A stretch of DNA of 64,000 bases from Dasypus novemcinctus (GCF_030445035.2 NC_080704.1:22734499-22798498); one strand, 5' to 3'; counted from the stretch's first letter, positions 11,745 to 22,990 are shown. Made by a program: numbers and translations. Notes: generated by a model from the sequence alone, not told the origin.

Positions 11745-12010
11745 TACGCTGGAGCTGTCCAAGATGGCAGCCTCTAGCCACAGATGGCCAAGGAGCACCT
11801 GACATGGAGCTAGTCCAAATTGAGAAGGGCTAGAAATATAAAATGCACATTGGATTTCCAAGACTTAGTGCCAAGGAAAGAAAGTAAAATACCTTCATTA
11901 ATCATTTTTTATATTTATTACACATTGAAATAGAGTACTTCTGATATACTGGGTTAAGAAAGTTGTGTTAAATTAATTTCACCTGCACTGATGGGGTTTC
12001 CTTTAAATTG
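11745..12010. mobile_element. old non-autonomous DNA transposon (MER type)
   Basis: 'gagctgtccaagatggcagc' leads into 'aaaatgcacattggatttcc' and 'gacttagtgccaaggaaag', the best preserved of three copies of this family. It continues AT-rich towards 12110, where the right end is eroded. Confidence 0.55.
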
Positions 12011-12920
12011 ACTTTTTCCCACCCTTTACTCATTCCAAAAATATTTTGAAATTGCAATGTGATGTACTAGCTGTTGTTTTTATAACGCAATTAAAGAATC
12101 TGCAGAATTATTAAAATAATTTTTTTAAGAAAGCATGCTTGTGCATGTGCAAACTAAAACCCTCTTGCGTCCCATTACCCTTTCGGAAATGCTGGCCCTG
12201 AGCAGAGCTAGCCAAAGGGTGGTCCGTGGATGCACGCCAGGCTCCTAATTCTTCTTTATTCATCCACAGCAAGGATATAAATGGAGAATATTTAAAAACA
12301 CAGTAATATGAAAGAGTAACTGACATCCACTGGTATCTTTGAATCTAATATTTAATCTGATCCAATATTTTTAAAGCTAAGATACATATTTTACATGTTT
12401 CTCATATTGTATTTTTCTAGCAATTCTTTTTTATTATAGCTTACCAACTTATCAAGTGCAACAGATTGGCAATTAGGAAAAACAACACCTGGTCCTTCTC
12501 CAGTTAGCTTGAGACCCACTGGCCTGGAGTGTAACAGACTGTCCACTCCCCTTCAAGAGAGATGCCCCAAGAACATAGCAAGAGCCTTATTCTTCAATCA
12601 CACCCAAAACAGTGTCCTAAGACAAGAAAGTATACTAAGGGACTCTCCAAAGATCCTCAACAATACAGGCTGGCACAAAGATGGTGGGGGGTTAATTCCC
12701 GGCAAGCCAGCAAATTCTGTTTACTGGAGCACCTCTACCTCTAAGAATTTTTTTATTAATAAAACGTTTGCTATAATTTTAAGAAATGAGGTCCTCATCA
12801 CCTCTGGCAAGAAAAATAACTGCCTAGTAAGGAAAAGACACACAAAACCCTGAGCTAGATCTCAGAGGGGCACAGAAGATGTGGAAGGCACAGCCCAGAC
12901 AAGAAAGGAGCCTGTTAATA
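12011..12920. other. AT-rich intronic sequence, old DNA-transposon-like traces only
   Basis: 'ctagccaaagggtggtccgt' (about 12210) and 'gagacccactggcctggagt' (about 12512) look like the ends of one more decayed non-autonomous element, but the middle is not recognisable. No gene is seen. Confidence 0.25.
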
Positions 12921-12924
12921 CAGA

Positions 12925-13045
12925 ACTCAGGAGGCAAACTCACCTAGGCGTGAGTCTCAGCTTGCCACTTACTGTGTGACCTTGGGCAAATTACTTACCC
13001 TCTCTTAATTTCAATGTACTCACCTGTGGCAGTAGATAATTTCCA
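12925..13045 (+). mobile_element. MIR fragment
   Basis: It shows the MIR core pattern: 'gcttgccacttactgtgtga', then 'ccttgggcaaattacttacc', then 'tcaatgtactcacctgtg'. This is a mammalian-wide SINE in sense orientation. The sequence to about 13280 ('ctggccttgtgacttgcttt') resembles a decayed LTR of unassigned family. Confidence 0.7.
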
Positions 13046-13279
13046 ATAAGAACCACTAACAATTGCCCCCAGCCCAGTGGGCATGCCACTCCTCCCCCAA
13101 GAGGTGGCACTATTTCCCCTCCCCTTGAATCCAGGCTGGCCTTGTGACTTGCTTTGACCTCTACAATGCAGCAGAAGTTGATGTTCTGGGCCTTCCAAGT
13201 CCAGGCCTTCAGAGGCCTAGTAACTTCTGCCTTCACACTCTTGAAGCACAACCACCATGCTGTTAAGAAGTCCAGTTCA

Positions 13280-13859
13280 GACACCCGGTGATTAGATACC
13301 TAGACAAAGAGAGGCCATCTTGGACATTTCAGCCTAACTGCGCTCTATATGGCACTATATGGAGCAGATGAACCGCACAACTGAGCCCAGCCCATCCACC
13401 GAATCCTGAGAAGTAGTAAATCATTGTTATTGACAGCCACAAAGTCTCAAGGTGGTTGGTTACACAGCAATTAGGCAACTGAAATGTTGCTAACATGAAG
13501 AGCAACCAGTACAAAAGCCCGGCATGGGGAACTGAGTAAAATAATGCATGGCCAAGTGTTTGTAATGGTGCGGGGCACACAAGTGCTCAACAATTAGCAG
13601 CTTTCACTCTCTGGGGAGCCAAAGTTAACAAACGTGCAGTATGTAATGGCAGACCACCGTGGGAAGTTACATTCAGAGCCTGAGTCCTTGGCAAGCCCTG
13701 AGAAGCCGGCATGTATGGGAGGTGGCGAGGCCACGCTTCCTGGAGCAAGTGAGCCTTGGACCTGAAGGATGCAGAGGGCAGATTTCTTTGATGCACGAAG
13801 AACCACCTGTGGACTTCTAGGCGGCTACATGTGCACATGCCAAAGGCTGAAGACCACCG
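13280..13859. other. intronic sequence without recognised feature
   Basis: No repeat or conserved coding pattern was recognised. The 115-aa minus-strand frame has no motif. Confidence 0.3.
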
Positions 13860-14110
13860 TGGCAGAAGCCTAGAGGTCTCCACAGAGACAGAGCAGAGTA
13901 GTGGTTGCCAAGGGCTGGGGAGGTTGGGGGGCAATGGGGGTGTGTGACTGCTAATCGGTATGAAGCTTCTTTTGGGGATGATGAAAATGTTCTAAAATTG
14001 AGTGTGGTGAGGGTTGCCCAACTCCGTGACTACACTAGAAACCACTGAACTGTACGCTTTAAATGGGTGACATGCATGGTATGTGAATTAAATCTTGAAA
14101 AGCTGTTATC
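13860..14110 (+). mobile_element. L1M 3' end fragment
   Basis: 'gtagtggttgccaagggctg', 'ttcttttggggatgatgaaa', 'actgaactgtacgctttaaa' and a terminal 'gtgaattaaatcttgaaaag' are the signature order of the L1M 3' terminus. Confidence 0.8.
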
Positions 14111-14799
14111 ACACAAAGCTGGGTGGGGAGGGGTGGAGAGGCTGAGATGACAAAGGAGCCACCAGCCTTGCAAAGGGCTGTCTGGGGGCCACCAGGAGTC
14201 AGCCTGTTTGTCAAGTCTTTTCAGATGGTGAATTAACTCAACAGCAGCCAGGCACTGTGTGCCCTGGGGACAGACCTTGCCATTCCAAGGGATGGTGGGC
14301 ATTCCACACGACTGGTGACAGCTGCTCCCTCAAACACAGGAAATATGGGTGGCTTGCTCATACCTGTCTCCTTTCACATGAATCACAACCTAAATTCTGC
14401 TAATCACAAAGCTTTTAAAATGAGGGATACTTCCTAGGCAAGAGGAAATGGACCGATTCCTGGCTTTTCTGTCAAACTGGGGCCCTTAGAAGTGGGAGAG
14501 GGGGGCCCTGAGGCTGAGCTGACCCCAGAGCCTCAGATGGCCCGATGGCACACTCCTCAAATTTGAAGGTGGCCACGTTAGATGCAAGTGACCAAATACT
14601 GCCAAGACTCCCCAAGGGCGGTCGCCCTTGAGCCCTTCCTCTTCCTTCTGCTGGTGTCCTTCCTTTCAAAAGAAGCTGGAGGTCAGGGCCATGGAATGTT
14701 TGCAAATCTTGGTCCTGCTGTCAGAGCCACTTCTGTACCCGGACGCTGCCCCAAACCTGACAGTATTGGCAACATCAGCATCATCACATCATCTGACAT
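14111..14799. other. intronic sequence without recognised feature
   Basis: Unique-looking sequence with no recognised repeat or coding signature. Confidence 0.3.
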
Positions 14800-14897
14800 C
14801 TTTTTCTCTTTTTCTTTAGGAGGTACCAGAGATTGAACCCAGGACCTTGTACATGCGAAGCAGGTGCTCAACCTCTGAGCTATACCTGCACCCCATA
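14800..14897 (-). mobile_element. short tRNA-derived SINE head (older xenarthran type)
   Basis: On the minus strand it reads GGTATAGCTCAGAGGTTGAG with a B-box-like GGTTCAATCTC, followed by an A-rich tail. Related short copies lie at 32268-32410 and 58184-58310. It looks ancestral to the longer SINEs in the window. Confidence 0.65.
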
Positions 14898-15212
14898 ACT
14901 CCAAGGTCTTTTTTTTTTTTAAAGGAGGTACTGGGGTGAACCACCTGACATCTATGGCAAGCACACTCTGTGGATGAACTCGTATTAAATCCTCCCAACA
15001 AGGCCCATCAGTGGGTTTCCCAAGAAATCCCTACTTCCCTCCTGCCCAAATCAACCCTGTGAATTCTCCTGTGCTGTAACTCAATCTGTCTTTACTATAG
15101 AAGAGGAAATGTTCTTTTAAAAAAAGCTAACCACTGCAGAAGATGGGGCACCCGAATGAGAGGAAAGCATCCTTTTGCCTTGGAGAGGAAGGAGGGTCAG
15201 AAACAGAAATGA

Positions 15213-15634
15213 GGGAAGCGGACTTGGCCCAATGGATGGGGCTTCCGTCTACCACATGGGAGGTCCGCGGTTCAAACCCCGGGCCTCCTTGACCCGTGTG
15301 GAGCTGGCCCATGCGCAGTGCTGATGCGCGCAAGGAGTGCCCTGCCACGCAGAGGTGTCCCCCACGTAGGGGAGCCCCATGCGCAAGGAGTGCGCCCCGT
15401 AAGGAGACCCGCCCAGCGCGAAAGAAAGTGCAGCCTGCCCAGGAATGGCGCCGCCCACACGGAGAGCTGACACAACAAGATGACGCAGCAAAAAGAAACA
15501 CAGATTCCTGTGCTGCTGACAACAACAAAAGCAGACAAAGAAGACGCAGCAAATGGACACAGAGAACAGACAACTGGGGCAGGGGGCGGGGAGAAACAAA
15601 ATAAAATAAATAAATCTTTAAAAAAAAAAAAAAA
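15213..15634 (+). mobile_element. DAS-type SINE, young, full length
   Basis: GAAACAGAAATGA flanks it on both sides (15200-15212 and from 15635). It has a head with GAAGCGGACTTGGCCCAATG, GGTTCAAACCCCGGG, a complete body, and an AATAAATCTTT(A)n tail. The 102-148 aa frames are carried by the repeat. Confidence 0.93.
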
Positions 15635-15649
15635 GAAACAGAAATGACA

Positions 15650-17053
15650 GGCTTTGGCTAGGCATGTCCCCAGGGTTGGGACACCAGTTAGGAAGACTTT
15701 CAGTGGTCAAGTCCTCCACTGCCATCATGAATCAAAGCCCGAAGCCTTTATCTCCTGACCCAGTGGTCCTTACCACAGCCAAAGAGACTCTAGATGTTAA
15801 CACACATGCACGTGCTCATGCACACACATCCCCAGGTTGTTCTTCTTAAGTCCAAGCAGTTTTCGGGTTCAAGTGTTCAAGAAAACTCTGAAAAAGGATG
15901 AAAAACTGATTTCTTGGAGGCCTAACTCTCAGCCTTTGAGGCTGGGCACCATCCTCCAGTTGGACCCCCTTCCTTCTCCTGAGCAAAGGGCAGGGGCTGG
16001 GAGACTGCAGGTGGGTGGACAGCAGGGAGCCCCATCCCTGAGGCTGCGCTGAGGGAGAGCAGATGGCAGGGGGCCCACAGAGCACCACCTCCTGGGTTCC
16101 ACCAGGACCAAAAGGAGAGCGCGACAGGAGGCAGCAGATGGGCACTTTCCAATTCCTGAAGTGCCAGGTCCAAGGGGAAAAGCCCAGAAGCCTTTCTTCT
16201 GTCTCACCTCAAGGCATCTCCTTCCTTTCCAGGGAACAACGGGCAAACGTGCCCAACGCAGTCCACGATTTACCTGCAGAATACACTGGAAGGCTCACGA
16301 GGCCTCAGGAAACGTGCTCTGTACATTCGTCATTTCAGAGGCCTCCCGCCCACACGCTTATTTAGTCCACCTCCTGAGTATTTACAGAACACTCAACCCA
16401 GTGGCTCAGCCCCCAGCACAACGCACTTGGCAGACTTCGCTTAGAGACCTACTGTGCGCAAAAACTCCGAGAAGGAGGAGGAGGGACGATTGGGCACCTT
16501 CTGCACCTGAGGAGAACAGCTGGTGTCTCCCAGCGTCCGAAACCAGGCAAGACTGAGCGGGACGCCTCTGACCTGGACCCTGGCCTTGCCCTCAAGCCTG
16601 TGACCTAACAGAGGCAGACGTAGCTAACGATGGCTGACGCAGCCTGAGCAATGCCTCCAGCTCCCAGGGTCGTTCTTGAGCGTGTTTCCAAGGAGAGAAA
16701 AGCGAAGGTCCACCAAGATGGCACCGTAGGAAGGGAGAGCAGGCCCCCACGCCCAGGCAGTGGCGACGTCCATCAGCTCAGCCCCGGAACCATGGCAGCG
16801 GCCACTAGCGCAGGCGCCAGCTCAGATGGCACTCCCCCCACTCCCAAACATCTGCCGAACCAACGAGAAGGCTGATGGGGTATGAGCGCTCCACTGGAGG
16901 GGGCGCAGGCACAGGCAGGAGGGAGTTCCTGAGGTCTTTCTCCCTGACAGGAGCCTAAAGGAAGTGAAACCCTAATGGGGGAGGGGGCACTACTGGTCAC
17001 AGAAAGGGGAGAAAGGAACATTTCAGCTGAGGGGCACACAGGAGCCACACGCT
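15650..17053. other. intronic sequence without recognised feature
   Basis: About 1.4 kb of mixed-GC sequence. Open frames of up to 131 aa overlap on both strands without motifs. I see no repeat I can name. Confidence 0.3.
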
Positions 17054-17483
17054 CACAGCTGAGCGAACTCTGGCCACATTCTCAGAAAACAACATGGAAG
17101 CCAAGTACCTAGGAAATGCCCCTTGTGGCCACTACAAGTTCAAGTTCCCCCAGTCAATGCGGAAGAATAATAGCGTCCGGGCAAAAATATTCTTCAAAGC
17201 ACTGCTACTAACTGGGGACTTTGCCCAGGCCCGGAAGTAGGGCCACCATGTGTGGGTCAGCAAGGAGGAACTGGGTGACTATTTGAAACCAGACTACCTG
17301 GCCCAGGTTAGGAGATTCTCTTGGACCTCTGACAGACTGAGTTGCCTTTGGACAATGCACAGACAAGTCTAGGACTGGGGCCTCAAGGATACTGGTGTGG
17401 TTGTCCCAACTTTGCAGGGAGTATCAAGCAGCAAACTGAATTCTGAGAAATAAATGAGTTAATCATCATCAAAAAAAAAAAAA
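17054..17483 (+). pseudogene. MRPL46: MRPL46 processed pseudogene, 5'-truncated
   Basis: Around 17070-17310 the translation follows the C-terminal third of mitochondrial ribosomal protein L46 (39S/mL46): [20 protein letters not shown], then [12 protein letters not shown], then GHHVW, and [14 protein letters not shown]. There are no introns. A stop codon (TAG) breaks the frame just before GHHVW, and the last residues are frameshifted. The mRNA 3' UTR continues to an AATAAA-type signal near 17448 and an A-tract at 17470-17483, so it is a reverse-transcribed mRNA. Everything upstream of the 'AERTLAT' region is missing, consistent with 5' truncation by L1 machinery. It is followed immediately by a 5'-truncated SINE. 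It cannot make a functional L46. Confidence 0.85.
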
Positions 17484-17590
17484 AGAATGCAAGTGGACAC
17501 AGTGAACGGACACAGAGAGCAGACAACTGGGGAGGAAGGAGAGAGAAAGAAATAAAAAATAAATCTTTAATAAATAAATAAATAAAATGG
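17484..17590 (+). mobile_element. 5'-truncated DAS-type SINE (tail segment only)
   Basis: Only the 3' part of the SINE is present: GAATGCAAGTGGACACAG, GAGCAGACAACTGGGG, and an (AATA)n tail. It abuts the poly(A) of the MRPL46 retrocopy in the same orientation, with no head and no separate target duplication visible. Confidence 0.8.
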
Positions 17591-18349
17591 CAGATGAATC
17601 CAAGGCCCAGGTGCACAGTCCTTGCTCCCCTCTCCTTAGGACAACAAAATGTCTAAAAGGCCCATGGGCTAAATTTCCAAACAAATAAAAATGTAAACTT
17701 CAAGAACTTCCCTTTTCCAATGATGTAGTTACTCTCCCACAAGGGAGCACCTGCTCGGGTGGATGGGCTGGGCTCTCCCCTAGCAGATGTAGTGGAGTTT
17801 CTCAAGTTCAAAGGACGAAATGTACGTAAATGTACTTACATCACTACCCTGTAATATTTGTTAAATTCTGCCTTTAGAAAGATGCAGGCCGAAAAACACA
17901 AACGGGAAATATTTTAAGCCACCCCCTCCTTCTATAAATCAGGTAATTGGGGGCCCAATCAGGAAACAGTTGGCCCTCAAAATGAAAAGCACGTTTTAAA
18001 AGACTAAAGAACATTTCTCTTGATTTTGTTCCCTTCCTTGGTCCACCTGATAGAAAATCGTCATATCTTCACTCTGTGATAATTCATCCAACCGTGTAGT
18101 TCAGATTTGTGCGCTTTTTTGTTTGCAGGTTTTAAAATAGCTGGCATCTATATAAATACCTTATATATTATATATATTTAAAGGGATCGCCTGGAACAGC
18201 AGCATGAAATCGGGTTCCCCTCTGTTTACACCCCCACATTACCTGCAACCACCCGAGAGAATGTCAGCACCAGAAGACGCGACATCGCCTTATCCGAAAT
18301 TCTGCCTAAAGTCCTCACAATTGCCCCCTGCTCCGCTCGCTTCTGGACA
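17591..18349. other. intron sequence next to the MAP7D2 CpG island
   Basis: AT-rich, with a TATATA-rich stretch at about 18145-18180. No gene or named repeat is seen. Confidence 0.3.
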
Positions 18350-19750
18350 GTGAGTCTGAGAAGCAGCCCTGCGTGGCCACCAGCAGCTGCAGCCGCGGCG
18401 GCGGGGAGATTTCCTCGCTGTGTCGCCCCGTGACATGGGGTCCGCCTGCTCCGCAGGCCTCCGGGAGCGCATCGGGGCGCCCCAGGCACCCGGCTCAGGG
18501 CACGCGCCCGCCCGCCTAGAGGTGCCCAGTCTCTCGCTGGCGTTCCCTGCGTCCCCACCAGGGGTAACAAGCTGGTTTTGTCCCCGCTCCCCCCGGGGGG
18601 GGGTGGGGTGGCGCCGCGAAGCTTGACGCTGGGGCATTTTCTCCGCGGGGCCGCGGAGACCGCTCGCGTGCGTCTCCCAGGACGCGCAGAGGACGGGCAC
18701 GCAGGCCTGGACGACCCCGCCGGCCTGGAAGCCCCACCCCAAACCCACTTGTCACCACTCTTAGCCACCCCCAGAGGCACCCACTCCCCCAGGCCACCAC
18801 GGGGGGGGGGGGGACCTGGGCCCCGAGCCCAGCAGTCCCCACGCGGGGGAAGGCCATGTAGCCAAGCTCCCAGCTGCGCCCGCGCCTCAGACCCTCTAAA
18901 GCCACTGCCCGACGCGGCCTGCGGCGCATCCGCCCCGCCCCCCAGCGCCCCGGGGGGCCCAAGCCCATCCCGCGCCCTCCCACCCCCTGGGTCCCTACCC
19001 GGAGGCCGGGCGTTGGGCGGCGAGGTCCGTACCGCGCCCGGCTCGGCCATCTGCCAGGGAACCGGGCGCCCCGCGCAGCCCCCTCGGTTCCGACGCTGGC
19101 CGCAGCCGCCGCGCGCTCCTCCGGGCTGCGCGGGCGGCACAGGCGCACTGCCCCGCCCGCCGCGCCGCACCGGCCCCGCGCGCGCGCACACCGGCCCGCA
19201 CAAACCGCGCGCACACACACGGTAGGCCCGCGGCTCCTCCGACCGCGCTGACACGCAGCCTGCACGCGCAGCGTGCGCACACGGCGCAAGGCCACTTCCC
19301 CACACAGGGCACACGTCCACGCTTAAAGCGTGCCTGCACAGAGGAGGCAGTGTGCACACATGCGCACCCAGCGTGGTGGTCACACGCCACGTGCACACAC
19401 GCGCTCGCCCAGCGTGCACATGTTCTCACCCGCCGCGCACACGCGTCCTCACGCAGACTCAGCGCTGCAGCACTAAACGGTTCCCGGCTGCGGCCTCCGG
19501 CGCCCACCTGGCCCAGGGCCACGTGTGCAGGCACCCGGAGGGTGGCCCGGGAGACCTGCAAGTGCCGGGGGCGCCTTCTGAGCCCCGGCTCCGCACACGG
19601 TTTGCTGAGTCTTCGCGGCGCGCAGTGGCTCGCGCTCGGTCCCCCGGGACAGGCGTGCCATCCTCCAAAGCGGGAGACTCTAGCAGGCCATCGGGGCCCA
19701 CCTTCAGGGAGTGGCAGGGGCACGTCCGCCGACCGACCTTGGGCTCCTAA
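18350..19750 (-). promoter_or_regulatory. MAP7D2: CpG island promoter of MAP7D2
   Basis: About 1.4 kb of very GC- and CpG-dense sequence stands out from AT-rich flanks and contains MAP7D2 exon 1 on the minus strand. No TATA box is evident upstream of the exon. From about 19140 to 19460 the sequence is unusually rich in alternating GC/CA dinucleotides (for example GCGCGCGCACA). A G-run sits near 18784-18796. The long open frames through the island (up to 397 aa) reflect the lack of AT-rich stop codons. Confidence 0.75.
18999..19050 (-). CDS. MAP7D2: MAP7D2 first coding exon (MAP7 domain-containing 2), N-terminus
   Basis: On the minus strand, ATG at 19050 opens MAEPGAVRTSPPNARPP and the exon ends in phase 1 at a donor, CCG G|GTAGGG, with its edge at 18999. 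The peptide matches the N-terminal segment of mammalian MAP7D2, where AEPGAVRTSQPN precedes the exon junction before the coiled-coil microtubule-binding part. MAP7 family proteins bind microtubules and recruit kinesin-1. No stop lies upstream in this frame for over 300 nt, and human MAP7D2 begins further upstream of this motif, so the true start may be 5' of 19050; the extension is not conserved enough to choose. The remaining exons would lie left of the window. Location 5-6 kb from the EIF1AX 3' end and same strand agree with human synteny. Confidence 0.75.
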
Positions 19751-20184
19751 CCATTCTCCTCTCGAGTACTGACTGCGCCCAAAAGCCCTTGGGCCGTTCC
19801 GCTTCTCCTAGGGCGCAGATCATACGCACTTGAGAAACCTTGGCGAAGAGGACCTTTCTGGGAAGACAAGAAGCTGCTAAACGTGTTGCCTCGGGAGTAG
19901 GGGTCGAGGACGCGTGTGCGTTTCGAGGCGAGGGGGTGGTGCTCTTTCTTTCCCCTGAACGTGCCATTTGCGTTTATTATCTTTTCAAAAACACACATAT
20001 TGAAAAAGACATCTTTGCGCGGCTCGCTCAGCCTCCCGGTGTTCATCCAGGCATAGCCTGCCAAGTGATAACCCGTTCCTGTGTTGCCTCCTGCCTGGGT
20101 CTGCCCGGGCTGCAGGTTTCTCTCTGGGATGCTAACCAGCCCTCTTTGAAGTTTTTATTTCCACCCCTAGAGGGAAGAACAACG
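19751..20184. other. upstream flank of the MAP7D2 CpG island
   Basis: GC content drops from the island to genomic background. The 148-aa plus-strand frame from 19840 has no recognisable motif and runs into the L1 piece, so it is not called. Confidence 0.3.
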
Positions 20185-20345
20185 CACGACTTCAAAATGA
20201 AGGTGGATAATGGGTACAAGGCTTCTTTTGGGGATGATGAAAATGTTCTAGAATTAGGTTATGGTCATGGTTTCACAACGCCGTAAATATTCTGCACTGA
20301 ATTGCACACGTTTAACAGCACGTAAATTAGATCTCAATTTTTTAA
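20185..20345 (+). mobile_element. L1M 3' end fragment
   Basis: 'gcttcttttggggatgatga', 'tgttctagaattaggttatg' and 'gcactgaattgcacacgttt' lead to 'ttagatctcaattttttaaa'. This is the same L1M terminus as at 13860-14110. Confidence 0.8.
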
Positions 20346-21178
20346 AAAAATCAACCCTGAAACCCTCATAAGCTGGCATCAGGATTCTTTGCGAAAAGCT
20401 TGTAAACAGTCCCTTTGGGGCCCAAAATTGTTTCCGGTGATGAACATGTTCCTGACACAGGAGGAAGGTGAGTGTGGCTAGAAAGTCAGAAGGGGAGTTC
20501 AGACAGACCCGGAGAAGCAGGAGAGCGCAGGCGGGCTGGTGTCCTGGGCTGTGCTGAGAGCTGTTTCAGTAATAAGGGCATGGAAACCGTTTTACTTTTT
20601 TCCTGTTCTCACTTTTTTCTTATCCCTCTTTGATTAAATGCCTTGGGTACAAGTTTGATTCATCCAACTCGAGCTCATGGCCTACTGACATCAGGGCAGC
20701 AACCTTCTAGTTTTGTTCCCCCCCCCCCCCCCTTTTCTATCAGCTCTGCCATTCCTCTCCCTAATCATAGACACCCAGGTAATGTTTTTGTAGCTCTTTC
20801 TCTTCTTCAAACATAGTGTTGTGGATATGGATGCTCTTTTAGTTTGCATAAATGACATTGCACAATAGATGTCATCCTGCTTGTTTTTCCTTGCTTGGTA
20901 TTTTCAAGATCCAGCCATTGCAGCTATATATCAGAAATGGACTAGCCATTTGACCTGGTTTACCCTTCTGTAAATGGCCTATTCAATCCTTGTCTTTTTC
21001 TTCTCTATTGGGCTTCTTGTCTTTTTCTTGATTTCCAGGAGTTTCTTGTATTCTAGGTAATTCCGTGTGGGTTTAAATGTTGCAAATATTTCACCCTAGT
21101 TTGCTAACCTTTTCTAATATTATAATATTAGCAAAACTTAATTTTTATGCCCAAGTCCATCAATTTAAAAACTTTTTA
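20346..21178. other. intergenic sequence with a poly(C) tract
   Basis: It contains a C-run at about 20719-20732. About 20760-21160 resembles an old antisense LINE-type fragment, but I cannot assign it. No gene is seen. Confidence 0.3.
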
Positions 21179-21574
21179 GGGAATCGGACTTGGCCCAGTG
21201 GTTAGGGCGTCCGTCTACCACATGGGAGGTCGGCGGTTCAAACCCCGGGGCCTCCTTGACGCGTGTGGAGCTGGCCCATGCGCAGTGCTGATGTGCGCAA
21301 GGAGTGCCCTGCCACGCAGGGGTGTCCCCCGCGTAGGGGAGCCCCACGCGCAAGTTGTGCGCCCTGTGAGGAGAGCAGCTCAGCGCCAAGGAAAGGTCAG
21401 CCTGCCCAGGAATGGTGCCGCACACACGGAGAGCTGACACAAGATGACGCAACAAAAAGAAACAGATTCCAGTGCCGCTGACAACAGAAGTGGACAAAGA
21501 ACACGCAACAAATAGACACAGAGAACAGACAACTGGGGGGGGGGGGAGAGAAATAAATCTTAAAAAAAAAAAAA
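21179..21574 (+). mobile_element. DAS-type SINE, young
   Basis: AAAAACTTTTTA-type flanks on both sides mark the insertion. The head has CGGACTTGGCCCAGTGG, GTTCAAACCCCGGGG and a complete body, with an AATAAATCTT(A)n tail. It faces an inverted SINE 277 bp away. Confidence 0.9.
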
Positions 21575-22990
21575 CTTTTTATATAGAATTTCAAACTCAT
21601 AGAAAAGTCTCAAGATTTAAAGTTTACTAATACTCATCTACTTTACCAAGATTCACCTATTAACATTTTACCCCATTTGCTTTATCATTTGTACTTGTAT
21701 GTTTTCCCTCTCAATACATCAGTGTGCATTTCTTAAGGATATTCTTACATAACTACACCAGTCAAGTTTCAGTAAGCTTAGCATGGGTACAATAATTTGA
21801 TCTAATTGATTCTCTGTATTCCATTTTTGTCAATTGACCCAATAATGTCCTTTTTTTTTTTTTTTTTTTTTAAAAGATTTATTTATTTATTTAATTTCCC
21901 CCCCTCCCCTGGTTGTCTGTTCTTGGTGTCTATTTGCTGCGTCTTGTTTCTTTGTCTGCTTTTTTGTCCGCTTCTGTTGTTGTCAGCGGCACGGGAAGTG
22001 TGGGCGGCGCCATTCCTGGGCAGGCTGTACTTTCTTTTCACGCTGGGCGGCTTTCCTCACGGGCGCACTCCTTGCGCGTGGGGCTCCCCCACGCGGGGGA
22101 CACCCTTGCGTGGCACGGCACTCCTTGCGCGCATCAGCACTGCGCATGGCCAGCTCCACACGGGTCAAGGAGGCCTGGGGTTTGAACCGCGGACCTCCCA
22201 TATGGTAGACGGACGCCCTAACCACTGGGCCAAAGTCCGTTTCCCAATAATGTCCTTTTTATAGTACCTTAGACCCTCTGGTATAGGATTCAGTCTAGGA
22301 TCAGGTATCGCATTTAGTTGTCATGTCTCTTTAGTCTTCACAGCCCACCTTTTGTAAAATTAGAATACACTTTTTGTTCTTAAATATTCCTCACGCGGAG
22401 TTTGAGGCTTCGTCGTCATTAGATTCAGGTTATGCCTTCTCAGCAAGAACACTGCCTGGGTGATGTGGTGTTCATCCTATCACATCTGGAGCCACCCGAT
22501 GTCCCCACCTGCCCCTAAGTGGTGATATTTAGACAACCCAGTTGAGTTGTCCACTTTCTCCTTTATAGTTACTGATTTTCTCTTACAACTAAGTAATCTC
22601 TGGGGAGACACTCTGAGGCCATACAAATACCCTATTTTTCAAAAATTGCCTCTAGATTGAACATCCATTGATGATTCCTTCCTGACCCAAATTTTTCCAG
22701 GGTGATTACAAAATGAGAAAAATCCATCATCCTTTCACCTCATGGCTCATGCTTAATATGTACTCCCCTGCCCCCAAGATACTCTTCTACATTTTCCCCC
22801 ATTAGCTTATACTTTCTTTTACTGTTACTCTTTGTGTATGTAGTAGGGATCCAAATTCACTTATTTCGCTAAGTAATTTTCCCAGCACTATCTATTAAAC
22901 ACCCCCTCCCCTTTCCCCAATGATCTTTAAGCCACTTTAATCATATGCCAAATTTCCAAGTGTAAAGGTGTGTGATTCTGAGCTCTGCAT
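21575..22990 (-). mobile_element. antisense L1M remnant split by a SINE
   Basis: The order 'aagattcacctattaacatt', 'ccatttgctttatcatttgt', 'gacccaataatgtccttttt', 'gcatttagttgtcatgtctc' and 'attagattcaggttatgcct' is typical of an L1M 3' region read in reverse. The SINE at 21851-22245 interrupts it. A second copy of the same region lies at 31880-32245. Confidence 0.6.
21851..22245 (-). mobile_element. DAS-type SINE, young deleted subfamily, inverted
   Basis: AATAATGTCC(TTTTT) lies on both flanks as a target duplication. On the minus strand the head is intact (GAAACGGACTTTGGCCCAG), and the body has the short form lacking about 40 bp between the 'gtgtgggcggcgcc' and 'gacaacaacagaag' segments. 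It is nearly the same as 47421-47811. Confidence 0.93.

Noticed and set aside
14800-14897. Functional tRNA gene
   Set aside because: A-box and B-box-like elements are present, but the cloverleaf does not close and an A-rich tail follows; it is a SINE head. The same holds for 32268-32410 and 58184-58310.
18226-19419. 397-codon open frame on the minus strand
   Set aside because: It spans a CpG island where stop codons are rare. Only about 18 residues (MAEPGAVRT...) match MAP7D2, and a splice donor ends the coding part at 18999. The rest is not protein-like.
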